Below the pieces are notes generated by a model, which worked only from the letters and a program-made list of their open reading frames with translations, had not been told where the DNA came from and made no database searches. From the NCBI GenBank assembly GCA_016212085.1, contig JACRHL010000005.1:202364-266363 (forward strand): DNA of 64,000 nt, read 5' to 3'. Position numbers and translations under genes: made by a program. This document shows positions 34,356 to 43,954 of this stretch, piece after piece (position 1 is the first letter of the stretch; every line of letters starts with the position of its first letter). The stretch comes from Nitrospirota bacterium (GTDB taxonomy: Bacteria > Nitrospirota > JACRHL01).

Positions 34356-35696
34356 ATGCGCACCCTGCTCGTCATCGGCATCTTCCTGTTCGGGATCTAC
34401 CAGTCCCTGCGCAGCCCGTTCCACGCCCTGTTGTTGTACCTGTGGGTGGCCCACTTCCGGCCCCAGGGATGGGCCTACAACAGCCTGGATTTCATCCCCA
34501 TGTCCATGATCGCGGCGGTGATCGTGCTGGGCTACACGCTGCTGGTGCACCGCCGCTACAGCCTGAACGCCCTGCAACTGTACATGCTGCTGTTCTGTTT
34601 TCTGGGGGCGCTTTCCACCTGGCAGTCCGTCAACGTGGAATACAGCTGGACGTGGTACCAGGTGTTCCTCAAGGTGGTGATCATCACCTATGTGCTGTCG
34701 GTGCTGGTGGACGACCTGCACAAGTTCCGCTGGGCGGTGTTCATCATCTGCGTCTCCCTGGGGGCCGAGGCGGCCAAGCAGGGTCTGGTGGGCCTGGTCG
34801 TGTCGCCGGGGGCCATGAATCCCAACCGCATCGAGCACCTGGGCGACAACAACGGCGTGGGCCTGGGCATGTTGATGCTGCTGTCGCTCACCCTGGGCCT
34901 GTTCCAGGCCAGCACCAAGCGCTGGGAGCGGGCGTTTCTGGCGCTGCTGGCTTTGGGCGTGCTGGTGCGCGCGGTCACCACCTATTCGCGCGGGGCGTTC
35001 GTCACCCTGGCGGTGTTGCTGGCGTTCCTGTGGTGGCAGAACACCCACAAGTTCCGCAGCGTGTTCGTCATCGGCCTGCTGCTGGCGCTGGTGGGCGCCT
35101 TCATGCCCCAGCAGTATTACGACCGCATGGCCACCATCACCGAGGTGGTGCAGGACGAGGGCGTCCAGGAGTCCTCCGCCGCCAGCCGCCTGTACCTGTG
35201 GGGCGTGGCGGCGCAGATGGCCAACGACCACCCGCTCAACGGCGTGGGCTTCAACGCCTTTTCGGAGGCCTACGGCTGGTACGACTTGCTGGATGGCGCC
35301 TACGGCGAGCGCAAGGAGGCGCACGGCTCGCTGCCGGGCGTGTTCGCCGACACCGGCTACACCGGCGGCAGCGTCTACGTGCTGATGCTGCTCACGGCGC
35401 TGTACTACATGCGGCGCGTCAAGCGCCAGGCCGGGCAGCTGGGGGACGGCGGGCGCACGTTGCGGTGCTACGCGACCGGGTTGCAGAACGCCCTGATCTG
35501 TTTCATGGTGGGCGGGTCGTTCCTGTCGGCCATGTATTACGAGATCATCTGGCACGTGCTGGGGCTGTGCGCGGCCCTGGCGCTGATCAGCCGGCGCATG
35601 CTCGCGGAACAGGCCAGGGAGGCCGCAAAACCGGCACACCCGGATCCGATGCACATGGCGGGGGATCCGGCGTTTGCCAGAACCATTGGAAGGTGA
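34356..35696 (+). CDS. O-antigen-ligase/polymerase-like protein, exosortase-A-associated (TIGR03097-like)
   Basis: A 446-residue membrane protein with about ten predicted helices and a long periplasmic loop (about residues 250-340), as in the WaaL/Wzy superfamily. Conserved segments include RPQGWAYN, NRIEHLGDNNGVGLG and TYSRGAFVTLAVLL. In exosortase clusters this protein is called a putative O-glycosylation ligase; polymerisation of the exopolysaccharide is an equal possibility. It would act at the periplasmic face. Confidence 0.88.
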   Translation: MRTLLVIGIFLFGIYQSLRSPFHALLLYLWVAHFRPQGWAYNSLDFIPMSMIAAVIVLGYTLLVHRRYSLNALQLYMLLFCFLGALSTWQSVNVEYSWTWYQVFLKVVIITYVLSVLVDDLHKFRWAVFIICVSLGAEAAKQGLVGLVVSPGAMNPNRIEHLGDNNGVGLGMLMLLSLTLGLFQASTKRWERAFLALLALGVLVRAVTTYSRGAFVTLAVLLAFLWWQNTHKFRSVFVIGLLLALVGAFMPQQYYDRMATITEVVQDEGVQESSAASRLYLWGVAAQMANDHPLNGVGFNAFSEAYGWYDLLDGAYGERKEAHGSLPGVFADTGYTGGSVYVLMLLTALYYMRRVKRQAGQLGDGGRTLRCYATGLQNALICFMVGGSFLSAMYYEIIWHVLGLCAALALISRRMLAEQAREAAKPAHPDPMHMAGDPAFARTIGR

Positions 35697-35703
35697 CGGA
35701 TCG

Positions 35704-36492
35704 ATGAATACGCACGGCGCCTGCGCGACACCCGTCGCCAGTGACGAGGGCAGCGTCCGCAGCCTGTATCAGGACGACAAGGTCGCGGGCAAGTATCTGG
35801 CCGAGCGCTTCCGCTTCAGCTGGTGGCGGCAGTTGCACCGGTGCCAGGTGGCCGCCGTGAACCGCACCATCGCCGAGCGGGGGGCCCAGGACGTGCTCGA
35901 GGTGGCGCCGGGCCCGGCCCGCCTCTCCACCGAGGTGACGGGCATGCGCCGCGGCACCCTGGTCGAGGCCAGCCCGCAGATGATCGCCGTGGCCCGGCGG
36001 CGCCTGGAGAGCGCCGGCCTCACCCACCTGTGGGACCTGCGGGAGGGTAACGCCTTCGACCTGTCCGGCCTGGGGCGCGAGTTCGATCTGGTCTATACCT
36101 TCCGCTTCATCCGCCACTTCCAGGAGCCGGAGCGCGCCCGCTTCTACGAGCAGGTGCACCGGCGCCTGCGCCCCGGCGGGCTGTTCCTGTACGACGCGGT
36201 GGGCAAGCATGTCCGGGACGCGCAGGAGCGTTCGGTGGGCGGCAGGCGCAATGGCCTCAAGGTGTACGACGTGACCTACGCGTCGGTGGACGAATTGGCG
36301 GCGGAGATGCGCCGCCACGGCTTCGAGCTGGACGGCGCCGAAAGCGTGCTCAACCACTTCCGGTTCCAGAGCTGGCTCTCCCACAAGCTGGACGATGTGG
36401 CGCCGCGCATGGTGGAACGCGCCATCCACCTGCTCGACCACGTGGCCTCGGACCACCCGCTGGAGTGGATCTGCCGCTTCCGCAAGGTTTAG
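35704..36492 (+). CDS. class I SAM-dependent methyltransferase
   Basis: A 262-residue Rossmann-fold methyltransferase. The SAM-binding motif I is VLEVAPGPARLS, where the usual E/DxGxGxG pattern is altered to EVAPGPA; LVEASPQMIAVARRRL binds the ribose. RLRPGGLFLYDAVG is the post-II motif. It probably methylates a sugar or lipid-linked intermediate. The ATG at 35704 follows the ligase gene by seven bases with GAAGG upstream. Confidence 0.82.
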   Translation: MNTHGACATPVASDEGSVRSLYQDDKVAGKYLAERFRFSWWRQLHRCQVAAVNRTIAERGAQDVLEVAPGPARLSTEVTGMRRGTLVEASPQMIAVARRRLESAGLTHLWDLREGNAFDLSGLGREFDLVYTFRFIRHFQEPERARFYEQVHRRLRPGGLFLYDAVGKHVRDAQERSVGGRRNGLKVYDVTYASVDELAAEMRRHGFELDGAESVLNHFRFQSWLSHKLDDVAPRMVERAIHLLDHVASDHPLEWICRFRKV

Positions 36493-36505
36493 GCCGGCCC
36501 CCCCG

Positions 36506-37549
36506 ATGCGGGTGACCTACTGGAACACCGCCTGCCTGGAGCCGGAGATCGAGGCGGTCTCGAAGGAGATCGCCACCCTGGCCGCGCATTTCTCCGGGCG
36601 CGTGTTCGGCGTGAGCCGGCACTACCTGCTGCGCGTCGCGCCCGCCGCCCGCACCGTGGGCGTGAACGCCGGGTTCGATCCGCTGCTGCGGCTGGTGATC
36701 CCGCTGCTGGAACTGGGCTGCGACATCAGCCACGTGTACGGCGAGCCGTCGCCGTGGATCTTCCACAAGACCCTGCGGCGCCGCCCCATCGTGCTCACCG
36801 TGGCCTCGGAGAAGGGGGGGCTGGTGAACGGTTTCCTGGCCCGCTGCCGGCGCATCGTCACCCAGACCGAGTCGTTCCGCGCGCGGCTCATCGCCGCCGG
36901 CGTCAAGCCCGACCGGGTCGAGGTGATCTTCCCGGGGGTGGACCTGGAACGCTTCGCCCCCGCCGCCCGGCCGCCGGACGCGGATACGCCGCGCCTGCTG
37001 TTCGCCACGGCGCCGCGCTCGGCGCAGGAGCTGGCCGGGCGCGGCGTGCCGCTGCTGCTGGACGCGGCCCGGCACATGCCGCGGGCGCGGGTGCACATGC
37101 TGTTCCGCCACTGGGCCAGCGGCTACACCAGCCTGGAGCCCACCCGCGCCATGATCGTCGGGCGCGGCCTGGACAACGTGGAACTGACCGACGGCGTGGA
37201 GCCGGACATGGCGGCGGTGTATGGCGGCTATCATTTCACGGTGATCCCGTACACCACGCCGGACGGGGGCAAGGAGTGCCCCAACAGCGTGGTGGAGGGC
37301 ATGGCCTGCGGCGTTCCGGTGCTGATCTCGCGGGCGGCGCCGTTCGCCGAGTTCGTGGTGCGCCACGGCTGCGGCGAGGTGTTCGACCCGGAGCCAGACG
37401 CCCTGGCCCGCGCCGTGGAACGCGGCATGAGCCGCTGGCCGGAGCTGGCCGCCCGTGCCCGGAACACGGCCCGCATGCTGTTCTCGGAGCAGCGTATGCT
37501 GGCCCGCTACCGGGAGCTCTACGAGGCCTGCCTGGACGAAGCCAGGTAG
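36506..37549 (+). CDS. glycosyltransferase (GT-B fold)
   Basis: A 347-residue enzyme with the donor-domain pattern VIFPGVDLERFAP, PNSVVEGMACGVPVLIS and GCGEVFDPEPDALARAVERG of family-4-like glycosyltransferases. The N-terminal domain is shorter than usual. The ATG at 36506 gives MRVTYWNTAC as the first strand. Substrate unknown; an operon role in repeat-unit assembly is inferred. Confidence 0.85.
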   Translation: MRVTYWNTACLEPEIEAVSKEIATLAAHFSGRVFGVSRHYLLRVAPAARTVGVNAGFDPLLRLVIPLLELGCDISHVYGEPSPWIFHKTLRRRPIVLTVASEKGGLVNGFLARCRRIVTQTESFRARLIAAGVKPDRVEVIFPGVDLERFAPAARPPDADTPRLLFATAPRSAQELAGRGVPLLLDAARHMPRARVHMLFRHWASGYTSLEPTRAMIVGRGLDNVELTDGVEPDMAAVYGGYHFTVIPYTTPDGGKECPNSVVEGMACGVPVLISRAAPFAEFVVRHGCGEVFDPEPDALARAVERGMSRWPELAARARNTARMLFSEQRMLARYRELYEACLDEAR

Positions 37550-37574
37550 GGCAAGTACAGGGACGTACGGGGGA

Positions 37575-39092
37575 ATGCTGCTCAGCCGCATCAGGACGCT
37601 TCTCAAGCAGTCGTCGATCTATTCCGTAAGCTGGCTCGCCACCAGCCTGACCGGCGTGCTGCTGTTGCCCGTCTACACGGCCTACATGACGCCCGCGGAC
37701 TACGGCATCGTGCAGATCCTCGAGTACACGGCGCGGGTGCTGCTGATCGCCGTGGTGGCGGGCCAGGTGCCGGCCATCTACCGCTTCTACAACGAGCGCG
37801 AGAGCGACGCCGAGCGGCGCCAGGTGGTGGCCACCGGCTTCACCTACGTGGCGGGGGTGAGCGCGCTGGCATTGCTGGCCATCTACCCCTTCAACGGCCC
37901 CCTGAGCGGACTGTTGCTGGGGGAGGGGGCCGACCCGGTGTTCCTGCGGCTGGCCATCGCCGTGCTGTTCTGCGACATCCTCATCCTGGTGCCCACCGCC
38001 TATTTCACGGTGGCGCAGCGGCCGCTGACCTACGTGGCCTACAGCCTCGGCCGCCTGGCCGTGGGGGTGGCCGCCAACCTGGTTTTCATCGTGGGCATGA
38101 AGCTGGGCGCCCTGGGCATGCTGCTGGGCAACCTGACCTCGTCGCTCACCTTCGCGGTGGTCATGTCGGCGCACATGATCGCCCGCAACGGGCTGCCGGG
38201 CCGGCGCGACCTGCTCATGCCCATGCTGCGCTTCGGGCTGCCCATGGTGCCGGCGCTCATGGCATCGGCCCTGATGCAGAACGCCGACCGTTACTTCCTG
38301 CGCGCCTTCGCGGGGCTGGACCAGGTGGGCATCTATTCGCTGGGCTACAAGTTCCCGTTCTTCCTGGCGTCGCTCGTCATCAGCTCGTTCGGCATGGTGT
38401 GGTCCAGCCACATGCTGTACAGCATCGCCAAGGACCCGGCCGCCAAGTGGCAGTTCGCGCGCATCGCCACCTATTTCTTCACCGGCTTCACGTTCCTCAT
38501 GTACTGTCTGGCCCTGTCCGCCTCGACGGTGATCCACGTCATGGCCGACGCGGCCTACTGGGAGGCGATCCAGGTGATTCCGGTGGTGTGCCTGGGCATG
38601 TGCTTCTACGCCCTGCACAGCTTCGCGACGGTGGGGGCGTACATCACGAAGCGCACCCTGCGGGTGCCCGCCAGCTACCTGGTGGCGCTGGCGGTGAACC
38701 TGGGCCTCAACTACCTGGTGGTGCCGGTGTACGGCTATCTGGGGGCGGCATGGGTGGCGGCGGCCACGTACCTGGTGTTCTGCGTCGTGGGTTACCTGGT
38801 GTGCAACCCCATCTACCCCATCGCCTTCGAGTTCCGCCGCCTGGGCCACGTGCTGGCCCTGGCCCTGGGCCTGTATGCCCTGTTCCACCTGGTGCCGGCC
38901 ATGCCCGGAGCGTGGGACCTGGTGCGCCAGTCCGGCTTCGCACTGCTGTTCCCCGTGGCCCTGTTCGCCACCGGCTTCTTGAACCGCAACGAGGTGGCGG
39001 TGGCCAACGCGCTCATGACCCGCAGCCCCCTGCCGCCGGGAGTGGACACGCCTGTTGACGTGGGGGCGGCGCGCACCGATGAAGGGGCATGA
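37575..39092 (+). CDS. Wzx-like polysaccharide flippase
   Basis: A 505-residue inner-membrane protein with about 12-14 helices of the MOP (oligosaccharide flippase) superfamily: SIYSVSWLATSLTGVLLLPVYTAYMTPADYGIV at the N-terminus (split here for reading: SIYSVSWLATSLTG / VLLLPVYTAYMTPADYG), central QNADRYFLRAFAGLDQVGIY, and further helices to the end. It should flip lipid-linked repeat units to the periplasm. The ATG at 37575 has GGGGGA upstream. The stop overlaps an alternative ATG of the next gene. Confidence 0.9.
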   Translation: MLLSRIRTLLKQSSIYSVSWLATSLTGVLLLPVYTAYMTPADYGIVQILEYTARVLLIAVVAGQVPAIYRFYNERESDAERRQVVATGFTYVAGVSALALLAIYPFNGPLSGLLLGEGADPVFLRLAIAVLFCDILILVPTAYFTVAQRPLTYVAYSLGRLAVGVAANLVFIVGMKLGALGMLLGNLTSSLTFAVVMSAHMIARNGLPGRRDLLMPMLRFGLPMVPALMASALMQNADRYFLRAFAGLDQVGIYSLGYKFPFFLASLVISSFGMVWSSHMLYSIAKDPAAKWQFARIATYFFTGFTFLMYCLALSASTVIHVMADAAYWEAIQVIPVVCLGMCFYALHSFATVGAYITKRTLRVPASYLVALAVNLGLNYLVVPVYGYLGAAWVAAATYLVFCVVGYLVCNPIYPIAFEFRRLGHVLALALGLYALFHLVPAMPGAWDLVRQSGFALLFPVALFATGFLNRNEVAVANALMTRSPLPPGVDTPVDVGAARTDEGA

Positions 39093-39145
39093 CGATCGTT
39101 CGCGGCCGGCCCCGTGCGGGCGCGGCACCTAGGGGAAGGAGAGGC

Positions 39146-40279
39146 ATGGCGGCAGGCAGTCTGCACGTGGTTCAATTCGGTTCCGGCAACGTGCTGTACG
39201 GGGCGGAGCGCTGGATACTGGCGCTCATCCGCTACCTGGACCCGGAGCGGGTGCGCACCACCGTGGTCACCATCAAGGACACGCCGGACTGCCCCACCGC
39301 GCTGGTGGACGAGGCGCGCCGGCGCGGCTTTGCCGCCCACGCCATCCGGGCGCCGGGGCGCCTCAGCCTGTCCGGCGTGCGCGCCTTCGCCGATTTCTGC
39401 CGCGAGCAGCGGGTGGACATCGTCCACTCCCACGGCTACAAGCCCGACCTGTACGCCCTGCTGGGCCGGAAGCGCGGCGGCTACCGCCTGCTGGCCACCC
39501 CCCACGGCTGGGGGCACGACCGCACCCCGTGGGAGGTGCTCTACGAGACCGTCGACCGGCTGGTGTTCCCGTTCTGCGACGGGGTGGCCCCCCTGTCGGA
39601 CGACCTGCTCGCCTCGGTCTGGAGATTCCCCTTCCTGCATCCGGTCACGCGCCTGATCGTGAACGGCACCGACACGGGCGAGGTGGAGGAGGCGCCCCCG
39701 TCGCCCCTGCCCGACGGCTGCCGGGAGGATGCCTTCGTGGTCGGCTATGTGGGCCAGCTCATCCAGCGCAAGGGCATCGACACGCTGCTTTCCGCCCTGG
39801 CCACCCTGCCGCCGGACGGCTGGCACTGCCTGATCGCCGGCGACGGCCCGGAGCGGCAGCGGCTGGCGGCGCGGGCGGCGGCGCTGGGGCTGGCGGAGAA
39901 GGTCTCCTTGTTGGGGTTCCGCGCCGACCGCCTGGGGCTCATGAAGCGCATGGGGCTGTTTGTGTTGCCCTCCGCCAAGGAGGGCATCCCGCGCGTGATG
40001 ATGGAGGCCATGGCCGGCGCCGTGCCGTGCGCGGGGAGCAACATCCCCGGCATCCGCGACCTGGTGCGGCCCGGCCGCACCGGCTGGCTGTTCCCCCACG
40101 GCGATGCCACCGCCCTGGCGGAGGTGATCCGGGCGGCCATGGCCGATCCGGCCCGCGCCCGCACCGTGGCCGAGGCGGGGCGGCAGCGGGTGCTCGAGCA
40201 TTTCTCCGCCCGGCGCATGGCGCGGGAGTATGAGGCGCTGTACGCGGAGCTGATGGCGTCCGGCGGCGGGGCGGGTTAA
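39146..40279 (+). CDS. glycosyltransferase family 4 (XrtA-cluster type)
   Basis: A 377-residue GT4 enzyme. HVVQFGSGNVLYGAERWILAL begins the acceptor domain (VVQFGSGNVLYGAERW), HSHGYKPDLYALL is the conserved loop, and the donor domain has VGYVGQLIQRKGIDTLL and EGIPRVMMEAMAGAVP (E-x7-E). The start at 39146 was chosen because GGAAGGAG (39134-39141) lies just upstream; an alternative ATG at 39089 overlaps the flippase stop. Confidence 0.88.
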   Translation: MAAGSLHVVQFGSGNVLYGAERWILALIRYLDPERVRTTVVTIKDTPDCPTALVDEARRRGFAAHAIRAPGRLSLSGVRAFADFCREQRVDIVHSHGYKPDLYALLGRKRGGYRLLATPHGWGHDRTPWEVLYETVDRLVFPFCDGVAPLSDDLLASVWRFPFLHPVTRLIVNGTDTGEVEEAPPSPLPDGCREDAFVVGYVGQLIQRKGIDTLLSALATLPPDGWHCLIAGDGPERQRLAARAAALGLAEKVSLLGFRADRLGLMKRMGLFVLPSAKEGIPRVMMEAMAGAVPCAGSNIPGIRDLVRPGRTGWLFPHGDATALAEVIRAAMADPARARTVAEAGRQRVLEHFSARRMAREYEALYAELMASGGGAG

Positions 40280-40283
40280 GGCG

Positions 40284-41447
40284 GTGCGCGGCTTCGTGGT
40301 GTTTTCCGACAACTGGGGGGCGCACCCGTCCAGCTGCCAGCACCTGTTCCGGCGCATCGTGGCCGGTCACCCGGTGATCTGGGTGAACACGGTGATGCGC
40401 TGGCCGCGCCTGAGCGCCGCCGATCTGGCCAAGGTGGCCGGCAAGCTGCGCGGGTGGCTGGCGCCCGCGCGGGCCCCCGCCGCGGGCCCCGCGCCGCTGG
40501 TGCTGAACCCGGTCCTGTGGCCCGGCTGGGGGCTGGCCCCGGAACGGCGCCTCAACGCCCGCCGCATCGCCGGGGCCCTGGCGGCGCCCATGGCTGGGCG
40601 GGACGTGGAGCGCTGGGTGCTGCTGACCACCATCCCGGTGGTGGCCGACGTGTTCGACGCCTTTCCCGCCGCCGCCAAGGTCTACTACTGCGTGGACGAG
40701 TATGCCGAGTGGCCCGGCCACGGCAAGGACGTGATGACGGCCCAGGAGGCGCGCCTGCTGGAACGGGTGGACCTGGTGGTGGCCACCTCGCGCCACCTGC
40801 AACGGCGCAAGGCGCGCCCCGGCCGCGCCACGGAGCTGCTCACCCACGGAGTGGACGTGGCGCACTTCGCCGGCGGCCACGGCGGCAAGGCGCGGCTGGC
40901 GAAAATGGGCGTCGACCCGGCGCGGCGGGTGGTGGGCTTCTTCGGCCTGCTCGACGAGCGCATCGACCCGGACCTGGTGATCGCCGTGGCCCGCGCCCGG
41001 CCCGACGACGTGTTCCTGTTCGTTGGCCCGCGCGCGGCGGACATGGGGCGGCTGGAGGCGGCGCCCAACGTGCGCCTGCTGCCGCCGGTGCCCTATGCGG
41101 AGCTGCCGTGCCTGGCCAGCGGGTTCGACGTGGCCTGGCTGCCGTACCGCATCAACGCCCTGACCGTGAACATCCATCCGCTGAAGCTCAAGGAATACCT
41201 GGCGCTGGGCTGCCCGGTGCTGTCCACCCCGCTGCCGGAGGTGGCGGACCTGGCCGGCCACGTGACCGTGGCCGCGGGCGCCGATGCCTGCGCCGCCGCC
41301 CTGGCCGCCTGGGCACAGGCGCCGCCCTCGCCGTCCGAGGCCACCCGCGCCTTCGTGCGCTCCCAAAGCTGGGAGGCCAAGGCGGCCCAGCTGCTCGCCT
41401 GGATCGACGCCCTGGACGCGGCGCCCGCCGGTGAGGGGGCGCGGTGA
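40284..41447 (+). CDS. glycosyltransferase family 1-like (GT-B)
   Basis: A 387-residue enzyme opening FVVFSDNWGAHPSSCQHLFR, with VYYCVDEYAEWPG, a short donor domain (VVGFFGLLDERIDPDLVIAVA) and LPYRINALTVNIHPLKLKEY before LALGCPVLSTPLPEV. This pattern is typical of glycosyltransferases in exosortase-type clusters. The GTG at 40284 lies four bases after the previous stop. Its stop overlaps the next GTG as GTGA. Confidence 0.85.
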   Translation: MRGFVVFSDNWGAHPSSCQHLFRRIVAGHPVIWVNTVMRWPRLSAADLAKVAGKLRGWLAPARAPAAGPAPLVLNPVLWPGWGLAPERRLNARRIAGALAAPMAGRDVERWVLLTTIPVVADVFDAFPAAAKVYYCVDEYAEWPGHGKDVMTAQEARLLERVDLVVATSRHLQRRKARPGRATELLTHGVDVAHFAGGHGGKARLAKMGVDPARRVVGFFGLLDERIDPDLVIAVARARPDDVFLFVGPRAADMGRLEAAPNVRLLPPVPYAELPCLASGFDVAWLPYRINALTVNIHPLKLKEYLALGCPVLSTPLPEVADLAGHVTVAAGADACAAALAAWAQAPPSPSEATRAFVRSQSWEAKAAQLLAWIDALDAAPAGEGAR

Positions 41448-43954
41448 TCCGCATCGCCGTCCACGGTGCCGGCGGCGGCCCGCGCCCGCTCACCTTTGGC
41501 GTGCCCCTGGCGCGCGGGGTGCTGGCCGACCCCGCCGCGCTGGCGCTGACACAGGGCGGCCGGGCGCTGCCGGTGCAGGGCGCCGCCACCGCCACCTGGC
41601 CGGACGGCAGCGTCAAGTGGCTGCTGGTGGACACGGTGGTGGACGGGGCGGAGGAACTGGCGTTGACCCCCGGTGGCGTGCCCGGCCGGCACGATGCCCT
41701 GGCGACCGTGGCGGCGGACGGCTGGCGCGCCGACGCCGGGGTGGCCGCGTTGGCGACGGGGCCGCAAGGGGCCCTGCTTGAACTGCGGGCGCAAACCCCC
41801 GGCGCGGCTCCGGTCTCCGCCTGCCTGCGCCTGCTGGACGGCAACGGCATGGAGCGGGCGGCGCTGGTGGAACGCATCGAGGCGGAGGCCGGTGGCCCGG
41901 TGCGCGCCACCGTGTGCCTGCGCGGCGGCTTCTTTGGCACGCCGTTGCGCTTCGTGTGCCGGGTGGACGCCTTTGCCGGGCTGGCGGCGGCGCGCGTCAC
42001 CGTCACCCTGCACAACCCGCGGGCCGCCGTGCATGCGGGGGGCCTGTGGGACCTGGGCGATCCCGGCTCCGTGCCGTTCCGCCGCCTGGCGTGGGACGTG
42101 GCGGCGCCACCAGCCGCCGAACCCCATTGGCGGCTGGTGGCGGACGGGGAAACCCGCTCCGGCCTGGTGGCCATCCACCAGGCCTCCAGTGGCGGCGCCC
42201 ATTGGGACAGCCTGAACCACGTGGACCGGGATGGCCGGGTGACCTTGCCGTTCAAGGGCTACCGGGTGACCGGCCCGGACGGCCAGGTGGCCGCCGGGGG
42301 GCGTTGCCAGCCGGCCCTGGAATCGGGCGGCGCGGCCCTGGTCCTGGAGCGCTTCTGGCAGAACTTTCCCAAGCGCCTCGCCGCCACGGCGGAGGGCCTG
42401 TCGCTGGAGCTGTTCCCGGACCAGTCTCCCCCCCACGAGTTGCAGGGCGGCGAGCGCAAGACGCACACCCTGTGGCTGGCCGTGGGCCCGGATGCCCTGG
42501 AGCGGGCGGCCACGCTGGCCGAGCCGCGCCTGGCCTTGGCGGACCCGGCGGCGGTCCAGGCGGGCGGCGCCATTCCGCTGTTCACGGCACGGGACGCATC
42601 CCCGGACCCCGCCTACGAAACGTTGATCGAACCGGCCGTGCGCGGCGCGCGCCCCCTCGTGGCCAGGCGCGAGATCCCGGACGAATACGGCTGGCGCCAC
42701 TTCGGCGACCTGTACGCGGACCACGAGGAGTTGCACTATCAGGGGGCCCAGCCGCTGGTCTCCCACTACAACAACCAGTACGACTGCGTGCACGGCCTGC
42801 TGATCCAGTGCCTGCGGAGTGGCGATCCGGCCTGGGCGGAGCCGGCCCTGGACCTGGCCCGCCACGTGACGGACATCGACATCTACCACACCCAGGCGGA
42901 CCGCTCCGCCTACAACGGCGGCCTGTTCTGGCACACGGACCACTATGAGCACGCGGGCAACGCCACCCACCGCACCTACTCCCGCCGCTCCCTGCGCGGC
43001 CGCCCGGCGGGCCGGTACGGCGGCGGCCCCGCCAACGAGCACTGCTACACCTCGGGCCTGCTGCTTTTCCACCACCTGACCGGCGACCCCCACGCGCGGG
43101 AGGCGGTGCTGACCCTGGCGGACTGGGTGATCGCCATGGATGACGGCACCCGCACCGTGCTGGGATGGGTGGACGGCGGCCCCACCGGCCACGCCAGCCG
43201 CACCTGCGAGGCGGAGTTCCACGGCCCCGGACGCGGCGCGGGCAACGCGGTGAACGCCCTGCTCGACGCCGCCACCCTGAGCGCCGACCCGCGCTATCGG
43301 GAGAAGGCCGAGGAACTGCTCCGCCGCACCATCCACCCGGCGGACGACCCGGACGCCCTGCGCCTGGACCAGCCGGAACTGCGCTGGTCCTACACGGTCC
43401 ATCTACAGGCGCTGGGCCGCTATCTGCTGTGGAAGGAGGAGCGCGGCCAGCTCGACGCCGCCCACGATCACGCGCGGCGCTGCCTGCTCGCCTACGCCCG
43501 CTGGATGGCGGAACGCGAGGCGCCCTGGCTGGAACGGCCGGACAAGCTGGAGTTCCCCACCGAGACCTGGGCCGCCCAGGAGATCCGCAAGGCCTGCGTG
43601 CTGGACCTGGCGGCGCGCTACGCGGACGGTGCGGAGCGGGAGCGCTTGCGGGCGCGGGCGGCATTCTTCCGCGAGCGCTCGCTTTCCGGGTTGGCGGGCT
43701 TCCCCACGGCGGACGCCACCCGGCCCATCGCCATCCTGCTGTCCTGCGGCTGGCAGCACGCCTGGTTCAGCGCCCACCCGGACGAGGCGGGGCCGGTGGC
43801 GGCGGGGGACTTCGACCCCGGCCCGCCGGCCGCCTTCGTGTCGCAGAAGCGGCGCGTGCTGGGGTGGCTGCGCTCGCCGTTGGGGTGGCCACGGCTGGCC
43901 CTGGGGCTGCTGCGCAACGCGCCCGCCCGGTTGCGGAGGCGGCCATGCGGGTGA
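41444..43954 (+). CDS. PcRGLX/YetA-like (exo-rhamnogalacturonan-lyase-related) protein
   Basis: An 836-residue protein. The N-terminus matches the RIFT-barrel domain of the PcRGLX/YetA family (PLTFGVPLARGVLADPAALAL, ATWPDGSVKWLLVDTVV). The middle is beta-rich, and residues 400-790 form a helical toroid with NNQYDCVHGLLIQ, TDHYEHAGNATHRTYSRRSL and EHCYTSGLLLFHHLTGD. There is no signal peptide, so cytoplasmic action on a sugar intermediate, or non-classical export, is possible. Enzymatic activity is unproved. GTG at 41444 overlaps the previous stop. Confidence 0.7.
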   Translation: MIRIAVHGAGGGPRPLTFGVPLARGVLADPAALALTQGGRALPVQGAATATWPDGSVKWLLVDTVVDGAEELALTPGGVPGRHDALATVAADGWRADAGVAALATGPQGALLELRAQTPGAAPVSACLRLLDGNGMERAALVERIEAEAGGPVRATVCLRGGFFGTPLRFVCRVDAFAGLAAARVTVTLHNPRAAVHAGGLWDLGDPGSVPFRRLAWDVAAPPAAEPHWRLVADGETRSGLVAIHQASSGGAHWDSLNHVDRDGRVTLPFKGYRVTGPDGQVAAGGRCQPALESGGAALVLERFWQNFPKRLAATAEGLSLELFPDQSPPHELQGGERKTHTLWLAVGPDALERAATLAEPRLALADPAAVQAGGAIPLFTARDASPDPAYETLIEPAVRGARPLVARREIPDEYGWRHFGDLYADHEELHYQGAQPLVSHYNNQYDCVHGLLIQCLRSGDPAWAEPALDLARHVTDIDIYHTQADRSAYNGGLFWHTDHYEHAGNATHRTYSRRSLRGRPAGRYGGGPANEHCYTSGLLLFHHLTGDPHAREAVLTLADWVIAMDDGTRTVLGWVDGGPTGHASRTCEAEFHGPGRGAGNAVNALLDAATLSADPRYREKAEELLRRTIHPADDPDALRLDQPELRWSYTVHLQALGRYLLWKEERGQLDAAHDHARRCLLAYARWMAEREAPWLERPDKLEFPTETWAAQEIRKACVLDLAARYADGAERERLRARAAFFRERSLSGLAGFPTADATRPIAILLSCGWQHAWFSAHPDEAGPVAAGDFDPGPPAAFVSQKRRVLGWLRSPLGWPRLALGLLRNAPARLRRRPCG

